Assembly (NCBI RefSeq): GCF_900103185.1
Contig: NZ_FNJD01000013.1
Coordinates: forward strand, 30,642-94,641
DNA: 64,000 nt
From: Sulfitobacter litoralis
GTDB taxonomy: Bacteria; Pseudomonadota; Alphaproteobacteria; Rhodobacterales; Rhodobacteraceae
Reading direction: 5' to 3'
A program made the translations under genes and the position numbers. Every line of letters begins with the position of its first letter. Position 1 is the stretch's first letter. Below are positions 51,672 through 60,823 of the stretch, piece after piece. The notes under the pieces were generated by a model, which was given only the letters and a program-made list of their open reading frames with translations, made no database searches and had not been told where the DNA came from.

Positions 51672-53185
51672 TTTGGTCCATCCTTGTCGTCGCCCCTGAG
51701 CGCCATAAGGTGATCCTTGGAGGCGTTATAGACAGGGGAACCGGACAGAATGGATGAGAAGCCGCGGAGCGGCTCGCCGATGCTGATGCCATCTTGATCG
51801 ATCTTGAACTCACGAATACTGCGTTCATGGTCCGACGTCCGCGTCTTGATGACAGATATGGATTTGCGAATTTCGCCCCCTGCCTCGAAGAACCGCATCA
51901 TCAAAACGGTGTCTGCTAGATAGCTGATGTCGATATCCGAGCGCAGGTCGCCGGTAACGCCATGTTGGCCAAGGACCATGATCGAAACCACCCCCTGCTG
52001 GGCGAGGTAGCTGAGCAGCTCGTGCATCTGGAGCACCAGAAAATTATCGCTGGGCATCGCGTGCAGATAGGCGTTCAGACTGTCGATCACCACAACACTG
52101 GCATCACTATCCTCGACCGCGCTACGCACGGCATGGGCGAACTCACCAGGTGACAATTCTGCCGGATCAACTTGCCGGATCTGCAGCGTCCCGTTGTCGA
52201 TGAACGGTTGCAGGTCCATACCAAGCGCCTTGGACCGGATCATGAGCGTCGAGAGGCGTTCGTCGAACAGGAAATAGGCGGCGTTCTGTCCACGCTTCAG
52301 CGCCGCGATCATGCAGCGCACCGCAGTTGTCGTCTTACCCACGCCCGCAGGGCCTGCCATCAGCGCATTGGTGCCGGGGAACAAACCGTCGCCTAAGAGC
52401 GCGTCCAGCTCTTTGAGCCCCGTGGTAACAGGGTCCGTCGAATGCGTGCGGTGATGTTGCGCTGCGATCAGACGGGGATAGACGCAAATGCCGCCCCGCT
52501 CGATCGTGAAGTCATGATAGCCGCCGTGGTACTTTAGCCCGCGCATCTTGATCACCCGCAGGCGTCGCCGCTCAGAGCCAAAGTCATTCGCCAAGTGCTC
52601 CAGCGAAATGACGCCGTGGGCGATCGAATGTAATTGCAGATCGCCTGGTTCGGCGGTGCGGTCATCCAACATCAATACTGTGCATTTGCGACGCGCAAAG
52701 AAATGCTTGAGCGCAAGGATTTGCCGCCGATACCGCAGCGGATTCTGGGCTAGCAAACGCAGTTCCGACAGGCTATCAAGTACGACCCGGTCCGGATTGG
52801 TTTTTTCTACCAAATCAATGATCCCGCGCACGGTTTCACCAAGCTCAACTTCGCTTGGGTGTAGTAGGGATTGTTCGTGGTCGGGGCTGAATTCATCTTC
52901 TGCCACCATCTCGAACAGTGCGATGTTATCCAGGGTCCAGTCGTGCGACCGTGCCACGGCGGTCAGCTCATTCACGGTTTCGGACAGAGTAATATAAAGC
53001 CCCTGACTGCCCGCCGCACGTCCTTCCATCAGGAACTTCAACGCGAGCGTTGTTTTGCCCGCTCCGGGGGTGCCTTCGACCAGATAAAGCCGTTCGGGTG
53101 TAATGCCACCGCGCAGCACATCGTCGAGACCCGAAGTCCCGGTTGATAACCTTTGCGCTACGTCGGGCGTTGTTGTTTCAGTCAT
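51668..53185 (-). CDS. Double-domain KaiC-like ATPase
   Basis: This 505-residue RecA-fold protein has two KaiC domains. Walker A is GTPGAGKTT (38-46) in the first and GPAGVGKTT (278-286) in the second; catalytic-Glu positions are in TLSET (66-70) and FDER (307-310). At the place of the KaiC phosphosites Thr426, Ser431 and Thr432, this protein aligns Ser416, Ser421 and Tyr422 (SDIDISYLADTV). No kaiA or kaiB gene is near. It is the first gene of an operon with an HWE kinase and a receiver protein. It is probably a signalling or switch ATPase rather than a complete clock; the role is unknown. Confidence 0.88.
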   Translation of the reverse strand: MTETTTPDVAQRLSTGTSGLDDVLRGGITPERLYLVEGTPGAGKTTLALKFLMEGRAAGSQGLYITLSETVNELTAVARSHDWTLDNIALFEMVAEDEFSPDHEQSLLHPSEVELGETVRGIIDLVEKTNPDRVVLDSLSELRLLAQNPLRYRRQILALKHFFARRKCTVLMLDDRTAEPGDLQLHSIAHGVISLEHLANDFGSERRRLRVIKMRGLKYHGGYHDFTIERGGICVYPRLIAAQHHRTHSTDPVTTGLKELDALLGDGLFPGTNALMAGPAGVGKTTTAVRCMIAALKRGQNAAYFLFDERLSTLMIRSKALGMDLQPFIDNGTLQIRQVDPAELSPGEFAHAVRSAVEDSDASVVVIDSLNAYLHAMPSDNFLVLQMHELLSYLAQQGVVSIMVLGQHGVTGDLRSDIDISYLADTVLMMRFFEAGGEIRKSISVIKTRTSDHERSIREFKIDQDGISIGEPLRGFSSILSGSPVYNASKDHLMALRGDDKDGPK

Positions 53186-53344
53186 TCTGCATTTTCTTCA
53201 GTTGGTTCATTTTTGGTTAACTAGGTCACTCGGTCAAAGTGTAAACTGGGCAGTTGGAATACGTTATCATCAGATATAAATCTTTTCATGGAAAATATAT
53301 GTGCAATGCATCGACTTTTTTTAACCTCTGGTGCCAATAGAAGC

Positions 53345-54526
53345 TCAGGCCTTTAATCGATGCGCGATGGCCTTTGCCACCCAGATGATCGCCCCTACGA
53401 TGACGCCCCAAAACGCGCCGCTTATGCCAAAAAGCGTCATACCGCTTGCCGCGATCAAGAACGTCAGCGCCGGTGCCTCTAATTGGGTGGGCGTGGTGAA
53501 CGCCGCCGAGAGCGAGCCAACCAAAGCGGGGATAAGTGCAAGCCCGGCCACCGCAGTGATCAAAGCAAGCGGTGCTAGGCTTGCCAGTGCGGTGATCAGC
53601 GCGGCAGCAAACGCAAGCAGGATATAGACAATCCCCGAAGTGATTGCCGCCCAATAGCGGGTTGCCGGATTGCGGCCCGCGTCGTCGCCAGCCATCATCG
53701 CTGCGGTGATCGCGGACATGTTGACAGGAATGGACCCGAACGGTGCAAACGCAAGACTGACAAGGCCGGTCTTGCGGATTAGGGGTTGGCGCTCGACTGA
53801 ATAGCCGTTCAATTCCAGCACCGCAAAACCGGGGATATTCTGCCCCGCCATCGTCACTAGATACAGCGGCAGAGCGACAGAAAAGAAGGACTGAACCGTA
53901 AAGAACGGGGCTGTTAAAGCAAAGGTAGGGAGCCATCCCCCATCGTTCTGAAGCGGGCTGCTCGACGTATCGACGGCGAAAAAGAGGACCACGATAAACG
54001 CAATCACAGCGAAAGGCATCGCGGCCAGCCTGTTCCACGTCAAGCCCGCCAGCCATGCAATGAGCACCGGCAAAACCAGCAAGGGAATGCTGCCAAGTGC
54101 AAGCGCAGGGGCAAGACAGAGCTTGAGCAGAACGCCCGCGAGCAGGGCATTTGCAATGGGCTTCGGTATCGCGGCCACGATCCGGCCAAGCGCGGGGACC
54201 AGCCCCGTCAAAACGATCAATCCGGCGCAGTAGATCAAAGCGCCCACGGCTTCGGCAAACCCGCCAGGCAAGATGGCCGTTGTCGCAAGAAAGGCCGCCC
54301 CCGGCGTAGACCATGCCACTGCGGCGGGGATGCGCGTTACGGCAGGAAGCCAGATGCTGCAAATCCCCATGCCGAGGGTCGCGAAAAACAGACCCGTCGT
54401 CGCCTGCGCGCCAGTGGCCCCCATTGCGGTCAACCCGGCCAGTACAATCGCGAATGACGCTGAATATCCGACAAATGCGGCAAGTAGGCCCATGGAAACT
54501 GCGGGCACTGAAAGATCGCGGAACAT
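53345..54526 (-). CDS. benE: BenE-family benzoate/H+ symporter
   Basis: This 393-residue membrane protein has 11-12 hydrophobic helices. The BenE start is seen as MGLLAAFVGYSASFAIVL, with SIWLPAVTRIPAAVAWSTPG near residue 57 and ELNGYSVERQPLIRKTG near 230. The known family member imports benzoate with a proton. No benzoate-degradation genes are in the window, so the natural substrate may be another aromatic acid or a purine-like compound. It stands alone, and its promoter would lie in the 500-base gap that follows. Confidence 0.85.
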   Translation of the reverse strand: MFRDLSVPAVSMGLLAAFVGYSASFAIVLAGLTAMGATGAQATTGLFFATLGMGICSIWLPAVTRIPAAVAWSTPGAAFLATTAILPGGFAEAVGALIYCAGLIVLTGLVPALGRIVAAIPKPIANALLAGVLLKLCLAPALALGSIPLLVLPVLIAWLAGLTWNRLAAMPFAVIAFIVVLFFAVDTSSSPLQNDGGWLPTFALTAPFFTVQSFFSVALPLYLVTMAGQNIPGFAVLELNGYSVERQPLIRKTGLVSLAFAPFGSIPVNMSAITAAMMAGDDAGRNPATRYWAAITSGIVYILLAFAAALITALASLAPLALITAVAGLALIPALVGSLSAAFTTPTQLEAPALTFLIAASGMTLFGISGAFWGVIVGAIIWVAKAIAHRLKA

Positions 54527-54999
54527 TGAAAGATGCCTCGGTTGCGGATTTTCATCACCCTTATCGAACCGGTCTGAAACTTCCAGAGTCGCTCTTCAAT
54601 AAATCCAGCTAGAATACAGTCGTGTCGGAATGAGGGTGCAGGTAGTGGGGCATTGCCAACCCTACGTATCGGGCATTTCGGACCCTACAGCGGCCCGAGG
54701 GCCTGATCTTAAGAATGTCTAAAGTGAAGTGGCTGGGATGGTAGGATTTTCTGCCATAATATCAGTGACTTGATGGCATTTGAAAGTTTGTCCGGTTTGT
54801 TTTCTTGAGAATAGGTTTGAGTCGAATGTGTGTCACGGACAAGCATGTTGGCCGTCAACCGCTATCACTCTCGGTGTAAACGAGGTGTTAGATATGCGGT
54901 GACGGCTGAACGCTCGTGGTCTGCATTCGCGAAACCGAGCCTCTCAAGGGGAAAATTTAACAATCTCGGGTAGCGGTTCTCATGAGAAGCGCAATCCTG
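54527..54999. other. Non-coding gap of about 470 bases
   Basis: No convincing reading frame, tRNA or repeat array was seen. The sequence is less GC-rich than its surroundings. It must hold the benE promoter near its left end. The ACCCTAC string occurs twice (around 54660 and 54682), and a similar string appears in the 49.7 kb gap, but this is too short to call a repeat family. Confidence 0.4.
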
Positions 55000-55035
55000 A
55001 AAAACACGATACGATAAAGTGGGCTTACCGTATCG
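55000..55035 (-). terminator. Terminator of the leftward catabolic cluster
   Basis: On the minus strand CGATACGGTAAG (55035-55024) pairs with CTTTATCGTATCG (55019-55007), followed by TGTTTTTC. It begins one base after the stop codon of the deacetylase-fold gene. Confidence 0.8.
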
Positions 55036-55036
55036 C

Positions 55037-55921
55037 TCAGGGAACCAAGTCAGGTATCACTTCATAACAGTAGTCTGAAATAGCCCCGCTTGTCGTCAGC
55101 CATACCTGGTCTTGATTGGAAACAATATGAGACAGCGCCCGGCGTAAATGTCTAAGCCTATAGGGCTGTCCGACCAAATAGGGATGCAAAGCGATGCCCA
55201 TGACAAGTGGTTGCCGCGACGACTGTTCAAGCATTTCGTCAAAGTTATCGATGATCATATTCGCGAATTCGGCCGCACCATCCTTGCGTGCGGCGATAGA
55301 GGGAATGTCGTTGACCTCTTGCGGATAGGGGATCGACAAGAGACGTCCGTGGCGTGTTTTCATCCAAACAGGTTGATCGTCCATGCACCAGTTTAGCGTA
55401 TATTTGTACCCAGTCTCTGAAAGTAGATCTGGCGTATCGAAGCTTTCCGAGATCCAGGGAGATAGCCAGCCCTTTGGCTGTTTACCTTCGGCATCGTTGA
55501 GGACTTTCGTAGCTTCGGAGATCAGCTCGGCTTCTCTCTCTGTCGTCAGGTCGCTTTGGCGTTCGGAATTCGTTCGCCCGTGCCCGACGATCTCGTGTCC
55601 GCGCGCGCTGAACGAGGCCATGAGGTCTGGCGCGTATTCATACATTTCACTGTTGGCGAGCACACTGGCAGGCAGCCCTAATGCATCAAACAACTCTAAC
55701 AGCCGCCATGCACCAACGCGGTTGCCATAGTCGCGCCAAGCGTAGTTTAGGACATCTGGTTGCGGGCCCCCAGGTGCCAGTTCGGCACCAAGTCCAGAGC
55801 CAAAGGAAAAATGTTCGAGATTGAGTCCTATGTAGACTGCAAGCCGTTTGCCTTCAGGCCAGTTATAGTCGGCGCGTTTAGAGATTGGAGAGTAGTCGTA
55901 CCTACCATGATGAGGGAGCAT
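55037..55921 (-). CDS. Polysaccharide-deacetylase-fold hydrolase (PuuE/allantoinase-like)
   Basis: This 294-residue NodB-fold protein has no signal peptide. Its start (HHGRYDYSPISKRADYNWPEGKRL) is typical of the cytoplasmic PuuE-like subgroup that acts on small amides such as allantoin, rather than on chitin. Other landmarks are GHEIVGHGRTNSER near residues 108-121 and ALHPYLVGQPYR near 244. It is the last gene of a cluster with an amidohydrolase and an ABC importer, consistent with opening the ring or amide of a nitrogen heterocycle. The exact substrate is not known. Confidence 0.78.
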   Translation of the reverse strand: MLPHHGRYDYSPISKRADYNWPEGKRLAVYIGLNLEHFSFGSGLGAELAPGGPQPDVLNYAWRDYGNRVGAWRLLELFDALGLPASVLANSEMYEYAPDLMASFSARGHEIVGHGRTNSERQSDLTTEREAELISEATKVLNDAEGKQPKGWLSPWISESFDTPDLLSETGYKYTLNWCMDDQPVWMKTRHGRLLSIPYPQEVNDIPSIAARKDGAAEFANMIIDNFDEMLEQSSRQPLVMGIALHPYLVGQPYRLRHLRRALSHIVSNQDQVWLTTSGAISDYCYEVIPDLVP

Positions 55922-55924
55922 AAT

Positions 55925-56365
55925 TCAGAGTTCCGCTTCTGCTAAACCAGCCTTGTGCAATATTATTTCGGCACTGTCGTTCCAGACGTCGGTGCTGACA
56001 ATTTTGCCGTGGCGAACAACGAACTTATCCAAATACCGGTTCGTTTCGAATGTGGTCCCGTCCTTCCACGCCCCGTAAAGATAGCCGGTGTTGTAGACAT
56101 GGACCTCCCCTGTCGCCTCGTCGAGGGCGGCGTCAGTACGTAGGAACTTCTTCTTGACCCAGTCATATCGTTTTGCGTTGAAGGCGGCGCTCTCTGCGGG
56201 GCCGGCGAAAACGCGTCCCCCGGTAAACACCAATTTGAAACCGTCACTGACATAGGCTGCGGCTCCTTCAGGATCGGGCACCATCGACCGTTCAAGATAG
56301 CTTTCCACGATTGCTTTTGCTGTGGCTACAGGGTCTGTTTGCTGGGTCATGGCGGTAACTTTCAT
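55925..56365 (-). CDS. NTF2-like (SnoaL-type) small protein
   Basis: This 146-residue protein has the NTF2 cone-fold pattern: an N-terminal helix VATAKAIVESYLERSM, then beta-strands with GFKLVFTGGRVFAGP, and a late strand KFVVRHGKIVSTDVWND. Family members are small isomerases, dehydratases or hydrolases, or simply ligand binders. It lies 3 bases upstream of the deacetylase-fold gene, so the two are coupled. The ATG at 56365 or one five codons later may be the start; neither has a strong ribosome site. Confidence 0.72.
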   Translation of the reverse strand: MKVTAMTQQTDPVATAKAIVESYLERSMVPDPEGAAAYVSDGFKLVFTGGRVFAGPAESAAFNAKRYDWVKKKFLRTDAALDEATGEVHVYNTGYLYGAWKDGTTFETNRYLDKFVVRHGKIVSTDVWNDSAEIILHKAGLAEAEL

Positions 56366-56366
56366 T

Positions 56367-57839
56367 TTAATTGGGGTAGGGGAGCGCGCAGGTCGCGCGG
56401 CAGAAGCTTTGCACGACAGCGGATGCTGCTGCGTTCATTAAACGTGTTTGAGTGTTTGTCTCATCCAGCCGTGTAGCGGCATCCGCGGCGCGTTTAGCAA
56501 GGCTTTGTTCGTCGAGGGTCAGCACGCGGTCATTGGCGAATACATACTCACCCGCAATCATCACCTCACGCAAGCCAGCACCGTTTTCGGCAAATACAAT
56601 CTGGTCAAGCGGGGTACGCAGTGGCGTATAGTGGCAGTAGCCAGCATCCAGAAACAGCATGTCTGCGGCCCAGCTTTCGGCGATCATACCAACATTCTTA
56701 AGTCCCATAATGCGAGCGCTGCCTGTCGTTGACATGGCAAAAGCATCACGGGTGGATATCCATTCTTCGCTGTCGCTTGCCTGTGCCCGACTTAGCGTCG
56801 CCGCAAGGCGCATGGCTTCGAACATGGATTGACCGTCACTGGTATTCGAAGCATCCGTTCCGACCCCCAGGGTCACACCGCTGTTCATAAGCATCCGTAC
56901 GGGTGCAATACCAGAACCGAGCCGCAGGTTGCTAAGGGGGTTGTGGCAGATACAGGCGTCGTGGGCCGCAAGGAGGTCGGCCTCTGATTGCGATAGCCAA
57001 ACACCATGCGCGCCGCTGAATTTCGGGCTTAGAACCTGTAGATGATCCAGATGTGCGGTAAGGCTGGTGCCATACTTCTGATGTGCGATGACCTGTTGCA
57101 GTCGCGTTTCAGCCAAATGGGTTTGCAGCGGTATTTCATGCTGTGCGGCAACGTCTGCGCACGAGGTAAGAAAAGCATCTGAACAGTGCAGCGGGATCGT
57201 TGGACCGATCCCGGGTCGGACACGCCCATCTGGTACGGGCCAAGTCGCGAAAGCCTCATTGCATACTGCGATAATATCTTGCCAGTCCGGCATCGACAGG
57301 GCGGCAACGATGTCACGCAGGGGCTGGTCAAATTGCTCCAGCAGTCCAGGCAAGGCCTGATAGATGGTCTTGTCTGCGATCATAGGGGCAACGACGGCGC
57401 GTAAGCCTGCACCTTGATACGCCTCGGCAACCGCATGGATACCTTCAACTGTCGGGCCTGGTAGTTCTATGAACAGGTCAAAGCAACTTGTGCAGCCTTT
57501 GCGGATCAACTCAGCTGCCGAAAGTTCTGCTGCGAGGCGCAGATCATGGGTGCTGCGTGATGCATTCAGCCAAGCTGATCCCGCAAGGAACGGTTCAAGC
57601 GTCATGTCACCAGCGACGCCACCACGCCCAAGCGCACCGTGTGAATGGGTGTGGCCGTTCACGAGACCGGGAATAATAAGGCGGTCGCTGACATCAATGC
57701 GCTTCGCATCTTCCGGGCCGTCGCCATCTGCGAGTAGGGCCGTAATTATGCCATCCGTCACAAGGATCGAAACGCGCTCGAAGGTTTCATTCTTAACAAG
57801 AACGAGCCCACCGCTGAGCAATAACCGATGCTTGGACAT
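56367..57839 (-). CDS. Amidohydrolase, cytosine deaminase/TRZ-ATZ type
   Basis: This 490-residue metal-dependent hydrolase has the N-terminal beta-sandwich, then metal motif VNGHTHSHG (His63, His65), a further His in LQTHLAETR near 243, and the Asp in GVGTDASNTSDGQ near 325. These motifs are those of deaminases and chlorohydrolases such as guanine deaminase, AtzA-like and 8-oxoguanine deaminases. Here GTDASNTSD fits the ATZ/TRZ subgroup. The ATG at 57839 has GGAA upstream; an upstream TTG at 57857 is weaker. The substrate is probably the imported heterocycle. Confidence 0.82.
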   Translation of the reverse strand: MSKHRLLLSGGLVLVKNETFERVSILVTDGIITALLADGDGPEDAKRIDVSDRLIIPGLVNGHTHSHGALGRGGVAGDMTLEPFLAGSAWLNASRSTHDLRLAAELSAAELIRKGCTSCFDLFIELPGPTVEGIHAVAEAYQGAGLRAVVAPMIADKTIYQALPGLLEQFDQPLRDIVAALSMPDWQDIIAVCNEAFATWPVPDGRVRPGIGPTIPLHCSDAFLTSCADVAAQHEIPLQTHLAETRLQQVIAHQKYGTSLTAHLDHLQVLSPKFSGAHGVWLSQSEADLLAAHDACICHNPLSNLRLGSGIAPVRMLMNSGVTLGVGTDASNTSDGQSMFEAMRLAATLSRAQASDSEEWISTRDAFAMSTTGSARIMGLKNVGMIAESWAADMLFLDAGYCHYTPLRTPLDQIVFAENGAGLREVMIAGEYVFANDRVLTLDEQSLAKRAADAATRLDETNTQTRLMNAAASAVVQSFCRATCALPYPN

Positions 57840-57882
57840 ATAGAGTTCCGCGAACAAGTTGGTGGGGGAAATTTTCAGGATA

Positions 57883-57918
57883 CCTCACTGCGGCAGGCGA
57901 TCACCTGCCGCAGTGAGG
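57883..57918. repeat. Perfect 15-base inverted repeat between binding-protein and amidohydrolase genes
   Basis: CCTCACTGCGGCAGG (57883-57897) and its exact complement (57904-57918) form a hairpin with a 6-base loop. There is no T run after it on the minus strand, so it is likely an mRNA-stabilising or attenuating structure that favours the binding protein encoded just upstream. Confidence 0.7.
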
Positions 57919-57925
57919 TTAAGCG

Positions 57926-58951
57926 TTAGTTAATGGTCGTTTCAAAGCGGCGCTCATCAACCGGAGGAAGGAAGGACCGGTCAAAAATCTCTGAAGCTTC
58001 TGGCAGACGCTCCAGATCATAGCCTTTCGCGACGATCTCGATCGAGCGGGTCAGACGTTCGTCTACAAGATCACCCATGCCGATGTCCGTGACTTCAGGG
58101 GCGTTCATCAGATTGGTCAGCGCAAATTCCAACCGCGCGCGTTCCAGGTCGGCGTCCACCAGATTGTCATATGCCATAATCGCCTCGACCGAAGTGTCTT
58201 GTTTGGCAGATACCTCCATCGTCGCTTTGTTCACCGCGCGCACCAGCCCTGCAACGGCTTCGGGGTTTTCCGCCAGAAGCTCACGGGACACCATCATGCC
58301 GTTGGAATACAGGTCCATGCCGTAGTCTTCGAAGTTGAACCAGTTGTAGTCATTTGCCGGGTCTTGGCGGTTTGCAATCAGGTTGAACCAGCTTGTCGAA
58401 GTGAACACGAACGCGCCATCGATATCCCCGCGGATCATCATTGGTTCCTGCAGGTTTGGTGCCATGTTTTCTTGGGCGACTTTATCGAGGTCAATGCCGT
58501 TGATTTCGGCGAAAACAGGGAAGAGCCGTGTTGTCGGCGTGCCCTGAGCGCCCCCAAGTGTCTTGCCTTCGAAATCTTCAGGGTTTTCGATGCCTGCCGT
58601 CTTAGGTGTCACAATCGCGAAAGGGGGACGATTCCACAGTTGATAAACCATGACAGGTGCCTCACCCGGGCGTGCCGCAGCATTCTGAATGATTGCGTTG
58701 ATGTCGCCAAAACCTGCGTCATAGGCACCACCCATGATCCGCGTCACGGTCGCAGCCGAGCCTTCGCCTTGGTCAATGGACACATTCAGCCCTTCGTCTT
58801 CAAAGTAACCCTTGTCCAGCGCCAGAAGGAAAGGCGCATCAGAGCCCTGCGTTTTCCAGCCCAGGGTGAATCGGATGTCGGTCATTTCGGCAAACACTGG
58901 GGCTGCGCCAGCCATTAGCGCCAAGGTGGCACCCACGAGAACATTCTTCAT
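57926..58951 (-). CDS. ABC transporter substrate-binding protein, NMT1/THI5-like
   Basis: This 341-residue periplasmic protein has a signal peptide ending VFAE (residue 22). The NMT1 fold is shown by RFTLGWKTQGSDAPFLLALD, YFEDEGLNVSID and MGGAYDAGFGDINAII. This class binds pyrimidine precursors, riboflavin-like or other small nitrogen heterocycles. It is the third gene of the ATPase-permease-binding protein operon, opposite in order to the importer at 463. It is followed by a strong hairpin and then the amidohydrolase. Confidence 0.86.
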   Translation of the reverse strand: MKNVLVGATLALMAGAAPVFAEMTDIRFTLGWKTQGSDAPFLLALDKGYFEDEGLNVSIDQGEGSAATVTRIMGGAYDAGFGDINAIIQNAAARPGEAPVMVYQLWNRPPFAIVTPKTAGIENPEDFEGKTLGGAQGTPTTRLFPVFAEINGIDLDKVAQENMAPNLQEPMMIRGDIDGAFVFTSTSWFNLIANRQDPANDYNWFNFEDYGMDLYSNGMMVSRELLAENPEAVAGLVRAVNKATMEVSAKQDTSVEAIMAYDNLVDADLERARLEFALTNLMNAPEVTDIGMGDLVDERLTRSIEIVAKGYDLERLPEASEIFDRSFLPPVDERRFETTIN

Positions 58952-58986
58952 TTCAGCTTTCCTTATTTCGATGAGGGGAGGGTTGG

Positions 58987-59769
58987 TTAGGACATTGCGA
59001 TGTCATTGCCGCGGGTTGCCCATCCTGTGACGCGCCTCTCAAGAAGCGAAAACAGGGAGTAGAGGGCCACACCAAGCAGAGCGAGAATGATCAAACCTGC
59101 AAATACGAGCGACACTTGGAAGTTCGATGAGGCGGTCATCATGACATTTCCGATGCCACGGTTGGACGCCACGGTTTCGGACAGTACGGCACCAACAAAG
59201 GACAGCGTGATCGCAACCTTCAGCGCCGCAAAGAAGTAGGGCATGGTGCGCGGTAGCCCGACATTTACCAAGATTTCCCGCTTTGAAGCGCCAAGCGTTT
59301 TGAGCACGTCCTCAAGGTCAGGTTCTGTTGTGGCCAGTCCCGTGGCGATATTCACCACAATCGGGAAGACGCAAATCACCATCGCCGTCAGGATCGCAGG
59401 TGTCGTGCCCGATCCGAACCAGAGCACAAAAATCGGGACTACTGCGACTTTGGGGATGGATGAAAAGCCAACCAGCAAAGGAGAAGCGACGGCGTAGGCG
59501 ACTTTGGATGTACCCACCATGATTCCCAATGCCGTCCCAATCGCGACACCAAGCACAAAGCCGGTGAGCGTTGAATATAATGTCTGGGCGATGTGGGGCA
59601 CCAAGATCGGAAACTTGACCCAGAGCGTCACGAGGATTTCGGACGGGCGCGGCAGAACAAGGTCAGAGACGTCCAGTAAGACGCAAAGTACTTCCCATAT
59701 CAGAAAGAAGCCGAAGATCAGTGAAAACGACAGCATTCGGATGCGATTTTTCTCGGTCATAGCACTCAT
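58987..59769 (-). CDS. ABC transporter permease, SsuC/ThiX type
   Basis: This 260-residue inner-membrane protein has six hydrophobic helices and the EAA-type cytoplasmic loop LPRTMPYFFAALKVAITLSF near residue 175. The sequence KVAVVPIFVLWFGSGTTPAIL near 110 is typical of the family. The start MSAMTEKNRIRML at 59769 lies 1 base after the ATPase stop; a second ATG three codons later is possible. It forms the channel of the importer with 57926 and 59771. Confidence 0.88.
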   Translation of the reverse strand: MSAMTEKNRIRMLSFSLIFGFFLIWEVLCVLLDVSDLVLPRPSEILVTLWVKFPILVPHIAQTLYSTLTGFVLGVAIGTALGIMVGTSKVAYAVASPLLVGFSSIPKVAVVPIFVLWFGSGTTPAILTAMVICVFPIVVNIATGLATTEPDLEDVLKTLGASKREILVNVGLPRTMPYFFAALKVAITLSFVGAVLSETVASNRGIGNVMMTASSNFQVSLVFAGLIILALLGVALYSLFSLLERRVTGWATRGNDIAMS

Positions 59770-59770
59770 C

Positions 59771-60622
59771 CTATTTACGCACCTGTGCGATCAACTCGCG
59801 CAGGCCTTGGGTCATTTCGACAAATTCTGGGCTGTAGATCATGCTAATGTCCCGGGGCTGCGGGATGTTGACGGGTTCGTCCGATATGACCCGTCCGGGT
59901 CGTGCGCTCATCACGCAGATACGTTTTGCCAGAAAACCGGCTTCGCGCAGGTCATGTGTGACCAGCAGCACCGTCGGTTTGCGGTCCAGATACAGGTCTT
60001 GAAGAATTTGCCAAAGCTCTTCGCGCGTGAATTGGTCCAGCGCCCCGAAGGGTTCATCAAGCAGCAACAGATCGGGCTCATGGATGAGTGCGCGACAAAG
60101 GTTTGATCGCTGCAACATCCCACCGGACAACTGCCAAGGATAGTGATTGGCAAAATCCTGAAGGCCTACCTGTTTTAACAAACGATGGACGCGGTCCCGA
60201 TAAGCCCCTTTACGATCCTTGCGGAATGTCGCCTTGAACGGGGCCACGATCTTGAGCGGCAGCATCACATTCTGCTCGATTGTCAGCCACGGCAGCATAG
60301 TGGGGTTCTGGAACGCCATACCGATGCGCAGCTGTTTGGCTGAAGCTTCTCGCCCGCCGACAAGGACTACACCAGACGACGGCTGTATCAGATCGCTCAC
60401 AAGGCGCAGGATAGTCGACTTGCCGCAACCCGACGGGCCGACAAGTGCCACGAAGTCACCTGCATCCATTTTTAAAGACGTAGGCGACAGTGCTGTAACA
60501 GCATCATCTCCCTTGCCGAAAACAACAGACGCCGACTGCAATTCTACTGCATAGCGATATGGCGACGGCCCTACTTGGAGAGGGGTGCCGGTGCTTTGTT
60601 TATGATGATTTAATATGTTCAT
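59771..60622 (-). CDS. ABC transporter ATP-binding protein
   Basis: This 283-residue ATPase has Walker A GPSGCGKST near residues 62-70, Q-loop MAFQNPTMLPW, signature LSGGMLQRSN, Walker B LLLLDEPFGALD, and switch His in LVTHDL. It has a 30-residue N-terminal extension before the usual ABC start. It is the first gene of the leftward ABC operon. Upstream lie 200 bases of non-coding DNA with two inverted repeats, and then tetR, whose product is the likely regulator. Confidence 0.9.
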   Translation of the reverse strand: MNILNHHKQSTGTPLQVGPSPYRYAVELQSASVVFGKGDDAVTALSPTSLKMDAGDFVALVGPSGCGKSTILRLVSDLIQPSSGVVLVGGREASAKQLRIGMAFQNPTMLPWLTIEQNVMLPLKIVAPFKATFRKDRKGAYRDRVHRLLKQVGLQDFANHYPWQLSGGMLQRSNLCRALIHEPDLLLLDEPFGALDQFTREELWQILQDLYLDRKPTVLLVTHDLREAGFLAKRICVMSARPGRVISDEPVNIPQPRDISMIYSPEFVEMTQGLRELIAQVRK

Positions 60623-60748
60623 GCAGTCATCAAACTGCAGAGCGGTGAGCCTATAAATAAAATTAAGTAAAAAGTTTTAGAATTAAAAGGCTCCGCTCAA
60701 GAAAGAGGCGCGGTCCTGGGTGCTGGCTTGAAATTACAGCACTCCATG

Positions 60749-60808
60749 TTCCCCTATTGGGGGAATTGACGCTTCTTTCGCTTTCGAGGCAGTTTGGGCG
60801 TCAATTCC
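60749..60808. promoter_or_regulatory. Inverted repeats in the ABC-operon promoter region (possible TetR operators)
   Basis: TTCCCC (60749-60754) / GGGGAA (60760-60765) forms a short palindrome. GGAATTGACGC (60762-60772) is repeated inverted as GCGTCAATTCC (60798-60808), a perfect 11-base pair with a 25-base spacer. Both lie between tetR and the ABC operon that starts at 60622. Binding by the TetR protein is inference. Confidence 0.45.
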
Positions 60809-60823
60809 GAAGCGGCAACAGCG

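Noticed and set aside
53286..54362. Open frame of about 350 codons overlapping benE on the same strand
   Set aside because: Its composition (Arg/Cys-rich, no helices) is that of a shadow frame, whereas the benE frame has clear membrane helices and family motifs.
49680..54700. Shared ACCCTA strings in the 49.7 kb and 54.7 kb gaps as a repeat family
   Set aside because: The shared strings are only 6-7 bases long with no larger alignment around them.
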